Shown here: positions 25,065 through 33,405 of the stretch, one piece after another
Numbering within the stretch: the first letter of the stretch is position 1
Layout of the letters: every line of letters begins with the position of its first letter
Assembly: GCA_051861205.1 (NCBI GenBank)
Contig: JBHYDC010000014.1
Coordinates: 55,049 to 119,048 of the forward strand
Source: JBHYDC01 sp051861205
Lineage (GTDB): Bacteria; Pseudomonadota; Alphaproteobacteria; Rhizobiales; Pleomorphomonadaceae
Direction of reading: 5' to 3'
DNA: 64,000 nt
Notes under the pieces: generated by a model
Told to the model about the DNA's origin: nothing
Database searches by the model: none
What the model saw: the letters and a program-made list of their open reading frames with translations, nothing else
Made by a program: the position numbers and the translations under genes

Positions 25065-26054
25065 TCAGGCCACGCCCTGCCGCAGGAGATCGTGGACGTG
25101 GACGATGCCCTCCGGCCGGCCGTCTATGACGACAAAAAGCACGCTGATCGCCTTGGCTTGGAGCATCTCCAGCGCCGAACTGGCAAGGCCCTCCGGCGGC
25201 ATCGATTTGGGATGGAGCGACATCACCTCATCGACCGCCTTTTGCAGAAGGTCCGGAGCCATGTGACGCCGCAGGTCGCCGTCGGTGATGATGCCAACCA
25301 GCTTGCCGGCCGCGTCGATCACGCCGACGACGCCGAACCCCTTGGACGACATGGTGACGATCGCGTCGCCGACGGGCGTCCCGAGTCCGACCAGAGGAAC
25401 CGCTGAACCGCGATGGGCAATCTCGCCCAGCGTTTTCAGCTGGGCGCCGAGCTTGCCGCCGGGGTGGAACACCTTGAAGTCGCCCGCCGAAAAGCCGCGC
25501 CTTTCCAAAAGTGCGATCGCGATCGCATCGCCGACGGCCAGTTGCAGCAACGTGGAGGTCGTCGGCGCAAGGCCAAGGCCGCAGGCCTCCGGCAATCGCG
25601 GCAGCACCAGCGGCACCGTAGCGTTACGGGCGAGCGTACCCTCCGCCGTGGCGGTGACGGCGATCAGCGGCACCTTGAATCGGCTGGCATATTGAAGCAC
25701 GGCCGAAAGCTCCGCCGTTTCGCCCGACCAGGACAGCGCGATGATCACGTCCGTCACGCCGATCATGCCGAGATCGCCGTGGCTTGCTTCGGTCGGATGC
25801 ACGAAATAGGCGGGCGTGCCGGTGGAGGCGAGCGTCGCCGCCAGCTTGCGGCTGATGTGCCCGCTCTTGCCCACGCCCGTCACGATGACCCGCCCCGATT
25901 GCGCGATGATGAGCTCGACCGCCCGCACCAGCGCCATGCGCAGTCCCTCGTCCTCCTCGAAAGCGGCATTGAGGGCGGTGAGATTTTCCTGGAAGGTCTG
26001 AAACACCCGCTGGAGGGAGTCGACGATCCGGTTCTCAGGGGCGGTATTCAGCAT
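25065..26054 (-). CDS. kdsD: Arabinose-5-phosphate isomerase (KpsF/GutQ family)
   Basis: A 329-aa cytosolic enzyme converting ribulose 5-phosphate to arabinose 5-phosphate, the first step of KDO synthesis for lipopolysaccharide. An N-terminal SIS domain (about 40-175) carries VIVTGVGKSGHISRKLAATLASTGTPAYFVHPTEASHGDLGMI and ALSWSGETAELSAVL. Two CBS domains follow (about 210-325) with GDGDLRRHM-like IITDGDLRRHMAPDLL. The length fits. Upstream is divergent from the ExoD-family gene. Confidence 0.95.
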   Translation of the reverse strand: MLNTAPENRIVDSLQRVFQTFQENLTALNAAFEEDEGLRMALVRAVELIIAQSGRVIVTGVGKSGHISRKLAATLASTGTPAYFVHPTEASHGDLGMIGVTDVIIALSWSGETAELSAVLQYASRFKVPLIAVTATAEGTLARNATVPLVLPRLPEACGLGLAPTTSTLLQLAVGDAIAIALLERRGFSAGDFKVFHPGGKLGAQLKTLGEIAHRGSAVPLVGLGTPVGDAIVTMSSKGFGVVGVIDAAGKLVGIITDGDLRRHMAPDLLQKAVDEVMSLHPKSMPPEGLASSALEMLQAKAISVLFVVIDGRPEGIVHVHDLLRQGVA

Positions 26055-26245
26055 GCGATTCTGCCATCCAAGGGCTCGACTGGCTCGTTTTGGATCAGGT
26101 CGGCAGCGCGGGTCAAATCATTATTCCGGCGCTTGCTGGATGGCGCAGGCGGCAATCAGCGCTAATGACACACTGTCCGGACCTCTAATCCCAGTTTCAA
26201 GCTTCCGTTTGGGGGGGGGCTTCGGATATAAGGAAAACGCAACGC

Positions 26246-26908
26246 TTGGTTGGAAGATCAGAGGTCCCGTTTTCCGTGAAGTTCGCAGAGCCGTCGACGC
26301 GGAAAAATGGCCGTCCAGAATCCGCTTCGATTTTGCTGACCGGCCTCGCCGCGACTTGGCCCGGCGAGCACATACGGCTGATCGATATCATCGACGTGCT
26401 GAAGGAGCGGGTCTACGGCCTCCTCTTTCTCATACTGGCGATCCCGAACATGATCCCTGGGGTCGCGCTGCTCTTGGGGTTGCCTCTGGTGATCGTGGCC
26501 GGACAATTGGTTCTCGGCTGGCCGAAGCCACGCCTTCCCAAGTTCATCGGCGAACGCAAGATCCCGATAACCGAGTACCGCCGGTTCATAGCCAAAGCCG
26601 AGCCTTGGCTGAAGCGCGCCGAACGAATGTTGCGGCCGCGCGGTCTGTTCATCTTCGGCAAAATCGGCGAGCGCGTTCTCGGTTTGGTGGTTCTCATGCT
26701 GGCAATCGTCCTGACCTTGCCGATCTGGGGCGCGAATTTCCTGCCCGCGCTGGCGATCTGCCTGATCGCGCTGGCGTTGATTGAATTCGACGGTCTGATG
26801 GCCGTGTTCGGGTTGGTGATCGCAGGGGCAAGTGTCGTCGTGGCGTTGGCCGTGATCTGGGGCGCTGTTAAGGTGGCCTGGTTCCTCGTCGTCAGCGTAT
26901 TCTTTTGA
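26246..26908 (+). CDS. ExoD-family exopolysaccharide-related membrane protein
   Basis: About 210-220 aa with three to four hydrophobic segments: LLFLILAIPNMIPGVALLLGLPLVIVAGQLVLG (about 60-92), GLVVLMLAIVLTLPIW and ALAICLIALALIEFDGLMAVFGLVIAGASVVVALAVIW. LPLVIVAGQLVLG and the conserved PWLP-type segment (PKFIGERKIPI...) identify ExoD (PF06055), first found in rhizobial exopolysaccharide and nodulation work; its molecular role is unclear. No ATG is available near the start; the options are TTG 26246 or GTG 26276. Confidence 0.82.
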   Translation: MVGRSEVPFSVKFAEPSTRKNGRPESASILLTGLAATWPGEHIRLIDIIDVLKERVYGLLFLILAIPNMIPGVALLLGLPLVIVAGQLVLGWPKPRLPKFIGERKIPITEYRRFIAKAEPWLKRAERMLRPRGLFIFGKIGERVLGLVVLMLAIVLTLPIWGANFLPALAICLIALALIEFDGLMAVFGLVIAGASVVVALAVIWGAVKVAWFLVVSVFF

Positions 26909-26939
26909 TGTAAGGAGGGGCTTCGACCCGCAATCGCGC

Positions 26940-28250
26940 ATGTCATATCTGTTCGAGATCGGGATTGTCGTCCTGCTGCTGTTGATCAACGGCTGGTTCG
27001 CCATGTCTGAACTGGCCGTCGTGTCGTCACGCCGGCCGCGCTTGGAAGCCATGGCCGAGCAAGGCAGCCGGGGCGCGCGGATCGCTCTCCGGCTTGGGTC
27101 TGATCCCGGACGCTTCCTGTCGTCGGTTCAGATCGGAATCACCCTCGTTGGCATTCTCGCCGGCGCCTATTCCGGAGCGACCTTGGCCGAACCGCTCGGC
27201 GAGTGGCTCGTCCTCAAAGGCGCAAGCGCGGGGATGGCCGATGCCTTGTCGATCGCGATCGTCGTCGGCTCCATCACCTATGCGAGCCTGGTGGTGGGCG
27301 AACTTGTTCCCAAACAGATCGCGCTTTCCAACCCGGAAAAGGTTGCATCCTTCGTCGCCGGTCCGATGGCGGTGGTCGCAATCGCAGCCTCCCCCATGGT
27401 TGCCATTCTTCAAGGATCGAGCGCGATCCTGATGCGCATCCTGCGGCTGGATCAGGTCAGCGACGGCACCGTCACCGAGGAAGAAATCCGCGCGGTGATC
27501 GCGGAGGGCACCAAGACCGGAATTCTTGAGCCCGAGGAGCGCGAATTGATGGCCGGCGTGATGCGCTTCGGCGATCGCTCCATCCGCGCCGTTATGACCC
27601 CGCGCCGCGACGTCGTCGGGCTCGACTTGGAATGGGACCACGAGCGCGTCGTCGAGGTGCTGACGAGCGCAACGCACTCGCGCTACCCCGTCTATCGCGG
27701 CTCGATCGACACGATCCAAGGGATCGTTCAAGCCAAGGATCTGCTCGACACCTATCTCTCCGGTACTGGGATCGACTTGGAGAAAGCGATCAAGCCGGTC
27801 GAAGTAGTGCCGGACACCGCGCCCGCTCTAAACGTGCTGGAGCATCTGCGCCGATCGCCGATCCACATGGTGCTGGTGGTCGACGAATACGGCAGCGTCG
27901 AGGGCATCGTGACCGCCGCCGACATTTTGGCGGCGATTGTCGGGAACCTCGCGAGCGAAGGCGAGGAAGACAAAAGCGCTATCGTGCAACGCGAGGACGG
28001 TTCGTGGCTGGCCGACGCGGACCTGCCGGTCGGCCTCGTCGCCGATCGTGTCGGCTGCCGGGCGATCGACGATCCCGACCGCGATTATGAAACGCTGGCC
28101 GGCTTCATCCTATCGGTTTCCAAGACCATCCCCTCCACCGGCGACGTTCTAGCTTGGCGCGGATGGCGCTTCGAGGTGGTCGATATGGACGGCCGCCGTG
28201 TGGATAAGGTGCTGATCACCGCGCCCGAAGGCGACGCGGTCGAGCTTTAA
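26940..28250 (+). CDS. CNNM/CorC-type membrane protein (hemolysin family)
   Basis: A 436-aa inner-membrane protein. The DUF21 (CNNM) transmembrane domain covers about 1-190, starting MSYLFEIGIVVLLLLINGWFAMSELAVVSSRRPRLE. A CBS pair lies at about 215-335 (VMTPRRDVVGLDL..., VVDEYGSVEGIVTAADIL), and a CorC_HlyC domain (about 350-435) has DLPVGLVADRVGC and TLAGFILSVSKTIPSTGD. Family members are implicated in magnesium or other cation efflux. 31 bp separate it from the ExoD gene, suggesting one transcript. Confidence 0.92.
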   Translation: MSYLFEIGIVVLLLLINGWFAMSELAVVSSRRPRLEAMAEQGSRGARIALRLGSDPGRFLSSVQIGITLVGILAGAYSGATLAEPLGEWLVLKGASAGMADALSIAIVVGSITYASLVVGELVPKQIALSNPEKVASFVAGPMAVVAIAASPMVAILQGSSAILMRILRLDQVSDGTVTEEEIRAVIAEGTKTGILEPEERELMAGVMRFGDRSIRAVMTPRRDVVGLDLEWDHERVVEVLTSATHSRYPVYRGSIDTIQGIVQAKDLLDTYLSGTGIDLEKAIKPVEVVPDTAPALNVLEHLRRSPIHMVLVVDEYGSVEGIVTAADILAAIVGNLASEGEEDKSAIVQREDGSWLADADLPVGLVADRVGCRAIDDPDRDYETLAGFILSVSKTIPSTGDVLAWRGWRFEVVDMDGRRVDKVLITAPEGDAVEL

Positions 28251-28262
28251 AAAGACGAGCAG

Positions 28263-28291
28263 GGGCGGCGCGTTCGAGGCAAGTGCCGCCC
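28263..28291 (+). terminator. Hairpin between convergent genes
   Basis: GGGCGGC (28263-28269) and GCCGCCC (28285-28291) form a 7-bp GC stem with a 15-nt loop, 12 bp after the CNNM stop. The T tract is weak (GTTATT). Confidence 0.5.
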
Positions 28292-28292
28292 G

Positions 28293-28817
28293 TTATTCCC
28301 CATCCTCGTCGGACGACACCGGACCGCCAAGCGCGGAGACCAGATCGACCGAGAGGTCGACGAGGCTTTCAAGCCGCTCACGGCCGAACCGATCGGCGAT
28401 ATCTCCGTAAATCGCCGCCGCCGTTGGGGCGATCTGCAGCATGAGAGAGCGGCCGCGCGGCGTAATCGAAATCATCGTGCGGCGAAGATCTTCCAACTGC
28501 GAGCGGCGGGAGAGATATCCCCTATTCTCCAGATCCTTGATGATCCGCGACAAGCTGGACGCCCGCAGGCAGGTGGCGGCCGCAAGGTCGGACGCGGCGA
28601 TCTCGTCGCTCACAAGCAGGTCGCCCAAAACCCGCCATTGCTGCTCGGTAAGGCCATGCGTTCGAAGGGTCGGTCGAAGCTGGCGCATCAGCGCCTCTCG
28701 CGCCTGAAGCAGGCCCTTCAGGACATTGGGACGATCCTTCGATGTTGGTTGAAGCGTATCTGAAAGGTCCAGATCGGACCTTCTGCTATTTTGAGTTTCA
28801 CTCACGGAAAAAACCAC
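28293..28817 (-). CDS. MarR-family regulator (HpaR-like)
   Basis: A 174-aa winged-helix regulator. RPTLRTHGLTEQQWRVLGDLLVSDEIAASDLAAATCLRASSLSRIIKDLENRGYLSRRSQLEDLRRTMISITPRGRSLM (about 47-125) covers the whole MarR fold and resembles HpaR regulators of aromatic acid catabolism, though no such catabolic genes are nearby. The start codon is a GTG (28817 or a second GTG five codons later). The upstream 254 bp before the chemoreceptor gene are clearly AT-richer than the surroundings and probably contain both promoters. Confidence 0.85.
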   Translation of the reverse strand: MVFSVSETQNSRRSDLDLSDTLQPTSKDRPNVLKGLLQAREALMRQLRPTLRTHGLTEQQWRVLGDLLVSDEIAASDLAAATCLRASSLSRIIKDLENRGYLSRRSQLEDLRRTMISITPRGRSLMLQIAPTAAAIYGDIADRFGRERLESLVDLSVDLVSALGGPVSSDEDGE

Positions 28818-29071
28818 TCATGCCTGGGTGAGGCTCTGATAGAGCGCCGCCAGTTGTCCAGATCTACTCTCTATATATAGCGAAAGCAGAATTTAATGAA
28901 AGCCAATACCCAAGTTCAATGCGATTTATACTAGCATTTTACACCATATGTTTCACTCATTCACATATTGAATCCGCATTTTTCACAAGGAGATTTAAGT
29001 GTCAATGTTTGAGAAGCATTAACCAAGTTGCGGTCACTCTCTAGAAAACGTGACCATTGTGTTGGTGAACT

Positions 29072-31318
29072 ATGAACCTTTCGATTCGCGGCAAACTGCT
29101 TTTCATAAATCTGCTTTTCGTGATCCCCATCGTCCTACTGTCCTGGTTATTCCTGGCACAGAGCAGAAAGGATATAGCGTTCGGCACCCTGGAGCGTAAT
29201 GGCGTTGAGGAGCTATCGGTGGCGTGGCCCGCCTTCCTCGATCTCATTTCAAATGTTGCAAACCCGGACATTGCGACCGCCGTTGCCAAAATCAAGCCCT
29301 TGACCGCAGAGGACGCCCGCCCATCCGTTTCGGCGAAAGCCGGCGAAACGCTTTCGGCGCTTGGCGCGGCAACGGATCTGAACAGCGCCACGGCAGCCTT
29401 GCGATCCCTCATTGCCTCGATTGGCGACAGTTCCAATCTAATCCTCGATCCAGACCTCGACAGTTTCTACGTGATGGACGTCATTCTCGTCCGCATGCCG
29501 GAACTCGTCCATCAAGCCGCAGGCATTGAGGCCATCGCAAGACAATACGCCGATCTGGAATCGTTGAACGATGACCAGAAGGCTGAGTTCGCTATGCGCC
29601 TTGGGCAATATCGTGCAGCAGTGGATGCGGTCGAGGCCTCATTCGGCGCAGCCGTTTCGAGCAATGCGGACGGCATGGTCGAGGCGAATGTCGGGCCCAA
29701 GGCGAAATCCTTCCTGGCCGCAGCGCAGGAATTCTCCAAATACTCCCTCGCCCTCTACGACGTTGTCCGCGACGATACGGCGCGTTCAAATCTCGATTTA
29801 ACTGGCTTGAGCCAGAACCGCGCCGATCTTCGTGCTCAGGCGGACGACTTCTGGACCGCCGCCGCCAGCGATCTCGACCGCCTCCTCACGGTTCGGATTT
29901 CAGGTTTTGAAACGCGCCTTTACACCATGCTGGGTATCGCGATCGGCGTCGCGCTGGCCGCACTTGGCGCATCGGTGGCCATGGCGCGCTCGATCGTCAA
30001 AAGCATCGACCGCCTCGTAGGGCGCATTCACGAACTGGCCGATACGGCGATCGACGCCGACATTGCGGAAGCCAAGGGAACCGACGAGATCGCGCATATC
30101 GCGCGCGCCGTCGCCTACTTCCGCGACAAGAGTATCGAAAAACTCAACATGGCCTATAGCGACGACCACAAGCGCGATCTGATCGCCGGCGAGCGCAAGG
30201 CCTTTGCAGCGGTGGCGAACAAGCTGAAGGCTTCGGTCAGCGCCGTGTCGAAGGCGGTCGCGGATCTGGCCGTTGGGATCAAACAATCGTCCGGATCGGT
30301 TGCCGCCAACGCGGCGCGGACGCGGGCGGAACTCGGGTCCGCAATCGACCGTCTTCAGGCCTCCAGCCGAAACGTCGAGAACGTTGTGGGCGCGGTTGGC
30401 GAACTGGCACACTCCATCAGCGAAATCTCTGACCGGACCGCCAAATCCGCGTCCGAGGTGAACAAGGCCCGCGAGCGAACCGCGGTTGCTTTGGCGGTCG
30501 GCAACCGCTTGGCTGCGTCGTCGCAGAAAATCGGCGAAATCTCCTCGCTTATCGCCGATATCGCACAACAGACGAACCTTCTCGCCCTCAACGCAACCAT
30601 TGAGGCAGCACGGGCCGGTGACGCTGGGCGCGGCTTTGCAGTGGTCGCGGCGGAAGTGAAGCAACTCGCAGACCAAACCGCCCGGGCGACACAAGATATC
30701 GAACGCCAGATCGAGGATCTGCGCCACGCCTCGCAGGATGTGCTGTCCGCCGTCGGCGATGTGACGACGGTCGTGGACGGCATCGCCGGCCTCAGCGTCT
30801 CCATCGCGAGCGCGGTGGAGGAGCAGAGCGTCGCCACCGCCCAAATCACCGGCAACCTCGATGGATCCACCGAAGCATCGCGCCTTGCGGTCGATGCGCT
30901 TGCCGACCTCCCGGCGGTGGCCACGAACACCGAGTCGGCCGCGACAAAGCTTTCCGAACTCAGCAACGAGCTTGCCGCTCAATCGAAAACGCTTGACGAC
31001 GAGGTGGACCGCCTCGTCCGGGAACTGAGCGATCGACGGATGTCGCAGCGTCATATGGTCGAGGCTTCCGCGAGTATTGCGGTGGACGGTCACAACAAAG
31101 CGGTCAGAATTCTAGATATCTCACGCGATGGCGCCCGCATCGCCAATGCCGGGGACCTTGTGGTCGGTCAAACCATCGAGATCGGGCTGCCGAGTGGCCG
31201 CAGATTGCCGGCGTCCGTGGTTTGGAAAGTCGGGTCGTCGGCTGGCTTACGTTTCGTGAATATTTCCTTGGACGAAAATGAGGTAACCACCCTCATCGGC
31301 GATCTCAAGGCAGCCTGA
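29072..31318 (+). CDS. Methyl-accepting chemotaxis protein with C-terminal PilZ domain
   Basis: A 748-aa inner-membrane chemoreceptor. TM1 about residues 8-29, a periplasmic helical ligand domain to about 283, TM2 about 286-306 (MLGIAIGVALAALGASVAMA), HAMP-like region, and a cytoplasmic signalling hairpin with IAQQTNLLALNATIEAARAGDAGRGFAVVAAEVKQLA-type tip near 490-530. The C-terminal ~95 residues (about 654-748) form a PilZ domain with the RxxxR-like SDRRMSQRH and DISRDGARI motifs for c-di-GMP. The arrangement implies that c-di-GMP tunes signalling to CheA, whose operon is 6 kb downstream. The receptor has its own AT-rich promoter region. Confidence 0.93.
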   Translation: MNLSIRGKLLFINLLFVIPIVLLSWLFLAQSRKDIAFGTLERNGVEELSVAWPAFLDLISNVANPDIATAVAKIKPLTAEDARPSVSAKAGETLSALGAATDLNSATAALRSLIASIGDSSNLILDPDLDSFYVMDVILVRMPELVHQAAGIEAIARQYADLESLNDDQKAEFAMRLGQYRAAVDAVEASFGAAVSSNADGMVEANVGPKAKSFLAAAQEFSKYSLALYDVVRDDTARSNLDLTGLSQNRADLRAQADDFWTAAASDLDRLLTVRISGFETRLYTMLGIAIGVALAALGASVAMARSIVKSIDRLVGRIHELADTAIDADIAEAKGTDEIAHIARAVAYFRDKSIEKLNMAYSDDHKRDLIAGERKAFAAVANKLKASVSAVSKAVADLAVGIKQSSGSVAANAARTRAELGSAIDRLQASSRNVENVVGAVGELAHSISEISDRTAKSASEVNKARERTAVALAVGNRLAASSQKIGEISSLIADIAQQTNLLALNATIEAARAGDAGRGFAVVAAEVKQLADQTARATQDIERQIEDLRHASQDVLSAVGDVTTVVDGIAGLSVSIASAVEEQSVATAQITGNLDGSTEASRLAVDALADLPAVATNTESAATKLSELSNELAAQSKTLDDEVDRLVRELSDRRMSQRHMVEASASIAVDGHNKAVRILDISRDGARIANAGDLVVGQTIEIGLPSGRRLPASVVWKVGSSAGLRFVNISLDENEVTTLIGDLKAA

Positions 31319-31355
31319 AACACCCGCGCCGGCACAGGATCGTGGGAATTGACCG

Positions 31356-31377
31356 CTGTAACGTTATAATGTAACAG
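31356..31377 (+). promoter_or_regulatory. Zur-type operator
   Basis: A 22-bp imperfect palindrome, left arm CTGTAACGTTA, right arm TAATGTAACAG, matching itself reversed at 18 of 22 positions. It resembles alphaproteobacterial Zur boxes (TGTTATA-type palindromes) and lies 40-66 bp before the first gene of a zinc ABC operon. Zinc-dependent repression by Zur is inferred. Confidence 0.7.
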
Positions 31378-31416
31378 TTGCTCCAACGGTAAGGCTCTCG
31401 CCGAGACCGGGGGAGC

Positions 31417-31746
31417 ATGCCTGTGACGATAGCAAGCGAGATCGACCTAAAGGGACCGGTAGGCGCGTCCTTATCGGTTGAGAGTGGCGGACATCGCCAT
31501 CACCATGATCACGCGGGTCATCACGATCACCATCATCCGCATGATCACCCGCACGGCCATGGCCACGCGCCGGCCGGTTCGACACTACGGATTCACGACT
31601 ATACCAACGTCGGCCGTATGCCGGAAAACGGTCGGGCAGTGCTCCTTCGCCCCTCGTTGACGCGCATGGGCCTTGCCGGCCGCCTCGCCATCGCGGGCGT
31701 CCTGGTCAGCGCACTTTGGATGGCAAGCTTGGCGGTGATGGCGTGA
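31417..31746 (+). CDS. Small His-rich protein with a C-terminal membrane helix
   Basis: 109 aa. Residues about 25-51 hold 15 histidines in 27 positions (GGHRHHHDHAGHHDHHHPHD and onward), a strong zinc-binding stretch. A hydrophobic helix at about 86-108 (LAGRLAIAGVLVSALWMASL) ends the protein, so it is likely a tail-anchored or C-terminally anchored inner-membrane peptide with no signal sequence. The stop overlaps the GTG of the ABC ATPase (GTGA), and a Zur-type box lies upstream, so it is first in the zinc operon. GGGGGAG favours GTG 31423 (7-nt spacing) over ATG 31417 (1 nt). No family is recognised; a zinc buffer or metallochaperone role is an inference. Confidence 0.75.
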   Translation: MPVTIASEIDLKGPVGASLSVESGGHRHHHDHAGHHDHHHPHDHPHGHGHAPAGSTLRIHDYTNVGRMPENGRAVLLRPSLTRMGLAGRLAIAGVLVSALWMASLAVMA

Positions 31747-32504
31747 CCGCACGTTTGCCATTCGCCTCCGTATCGTTCGAAAATGCCACAATCGGATACG
31801 ACCGGCACCCTGCCGTGCACCACGTGACCGGCAAGCTCGTATCCGGGTCCCTCACCGCGATTGTAGGGCCCAACGGTGCCGGAAAGTCCACGCTCCTGAA
31901 AGCCGCCGTCGGCCTTCTCTCCCCCATTGGCGGAGCCGTGGTGGTTGAGGGATGCCGGCGCCGGCAGATCGGCTATCTTCCCCAGCAGGCCGAGATCGAT
32001 CGGACCTTCCCCCTTCCCGTTTTTGACTTTATCGCCATGGGCTTATGGCGCCGGCGCGGCGCGTTCGCGTCGTTCCGCCGCACCGACGACGAAACCATCG
32101 CCTCGGCGCTGGGTTCCGTGGGTTTGCTCGGCTTTGAAGACCGAACGCTGGACACCCTTTCCGGCGGCCAGATGCAGCGCGTGTTGTTCGCCCGGCTGAT
32201 CCTCCAGGATGCGCCGTTGGTGCTTCTCGACGAGCCGTTCACGGCGCTGGACGAGCAGACCGTCGAGGACTTGATGGCGATCGTCCACCAATGGCATCGC
32301 GAAGGCCGGACGGTTGCCGCCGTGCTGCATGATCTGGACGACGTGCGCCGTTGGTTCCCCCAGTCGCTCCTCATCGCCCGCCACCTGATCGCCTGGGGTC
32401 CGACGGAAGAGACGATCACACCGGCGAACCTCAGCACGGCCCGGCGCATGACCGAAGCTTGGGACGACCACGCCCCTGTCTGTGATGTCCGGGAAAGCGC
32501 ATGA
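31743..32504 (+). CDS. Zinc ABC transporter, ATP-binding protein (ZnuC/AztA type)
   Basis: A 253-aa cytosolic ATPase of the metal-uptake ABC class. Walker A IVGPNGAGKSTLLKA (residues about 39-53), Q-loop IGYLPQQAEID, signature LSGGQMQRVLFARL, Walker B APLVLLDEPFTALD, H-loop VAAVLHDLDDV. The GTG start overlaps the His-rich gene stop by 4 nt; the 3' end overlaps the permease by 4 nt. The order ATPase-permease-binding protein resembles aztABC rather than the divergent znuA/znuCB layout. Zinc rather than manganese is inferred from the Zur-type box and His-rich partners. Confidence 0.9.
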   Translation: MTARLPFASVSFENATIGYDRHPAVHHVTGKLVSGSLTAIVGPNGAGKSTLLKAAVGLLSPIGGAVVVEGCRRRQIGYLPQQAEIDRTFPLPVFDFIAMGLWRRRGAFASFRRTDDETIASALGSVGLLGFEDRTLDTLSGGQMQRVLFARLILQDAPLVLLDEPFTALDEQTVEDLMAIVHQWHREGRTVAAVLHDLDDVRRWFPQSLLIARHLIAWGPTEETITPANLSTARRMTEAWDDHAPVCDVRESA

Positions 32505-33373
32505 GCATCACTGCATTCCTGATCGAGCCCTTCACCGATTTCGCCTTTATGCGCAGGGCGTTAGTGGGATCGATCGTGCTCTCCGCAGGGGCCGCGCCCA
32601 TCGGCGTTTTCTTGCTGTTGCGGCGGATGAGCCTGACCGGCGACGCCATGGCGCACGCCATTTTGCCCGGTGCCGCGATCGGCTTTCTGATCGCCGGGCT
32701 CGACCTCTTCGCCATGACGATCGGCGGCATAGCGGCCGGGCTGATCGTCGCGCTACTGACGAGCGTCGTCGCCCGCGTGACAAGTCTGCGCGAGGATGCA
32801 TCGCTGGCGAGCTTCTATCTGATCTCGCTCGCGCTCGGCGTGCTGATCGTGTCGCTGCGGGGATCGTCGGTTGATCTGATGCACGTCCTGTTCGGAACGG
32901 TACTGGCGCTGGACGACGCCGCGTTGCTGTTCATTACCGGCATCGCGTCCATCACCATCATCACCTTGGCCGTGATCTGGCGACCGCTGGTTCTGGAGTG
33001 CATAGACCCATCATTCCTGCGGGTTGTGAGCGGAACGGGCGGCCTTGTGCACATGGTTTTCATGGTGCTGGTCGTGCTCAATCTCGTTGCCGGCTATCAG
33101 GCGCTCGGAACGTTGCTCTCCGTCGGTATCATGATGCTTCCGGCCACATCGAGCCGGTTCTGGTCGCGCCATGTCGGGACGATGGCGCTCGTCGCCTTCG
33201 CCATCGCAGTGGCATCTTCAGTGATCGGACTGATCCTCTCCTACCATTACGGGCTGCCGTCCGGCCCGGCCATCATCTTGTTCGCAGGCGCGTTCCACAT
33301 TTTGTCGGTTTTGCTGGGGCCGGTCGGCGGCCTTCTGCCCCGCGTGTTGCCGGCCAGCCATCGCGCCGGCTGA
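32501..33373 (+). CDS. Zinc ABC transporter, permease (ZnuB/AztB type)
   Basis: A 290-aa ABC-3 family inner-membrane permease with about eight hydrophobic helices. Marks: FMRRALVGSIVLSAGAAPIGVFLLLRRMSLTGDAMAHAILPGAAIGFLIAG near the N-terminus and LNLVAGYQALGTLLSVGIMMLPATSSRFW in the second half. It passes zinc delivered by the binding protein encoded next. The ATG overlaps the ATPase stop (ATGA). Confidence 0.92.
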   Translation: MSITAFLIEPFTDFAFMRRALVGSIVLSAGAAPIGVFLLLRRMSLTGDAMAHAILPGAAIGFLIAGLDLFAMTIGGIAAGLIVALLTSVVARVTSLREDASLASFYLISLALGVLIVSLRGSSVDLMHVLFGTVLALDDAALLFITGIASITIITLAVIWRPLVLECIDPSFLRVVSGTGGLVHMVFMVLVVLNLVAGYQALGTLLSVGIMMLPATSSRFWSRHVGTMALVAFAIAVASSVIGLILSYHYGLPSGPAIILFAGAFHILSVLLGPVGGLLPRVLPASHRAG

Positions 33374-33405
33374 GTTGTTCATCAATCCAGAAAGGGAAAT
33401 ACGAG

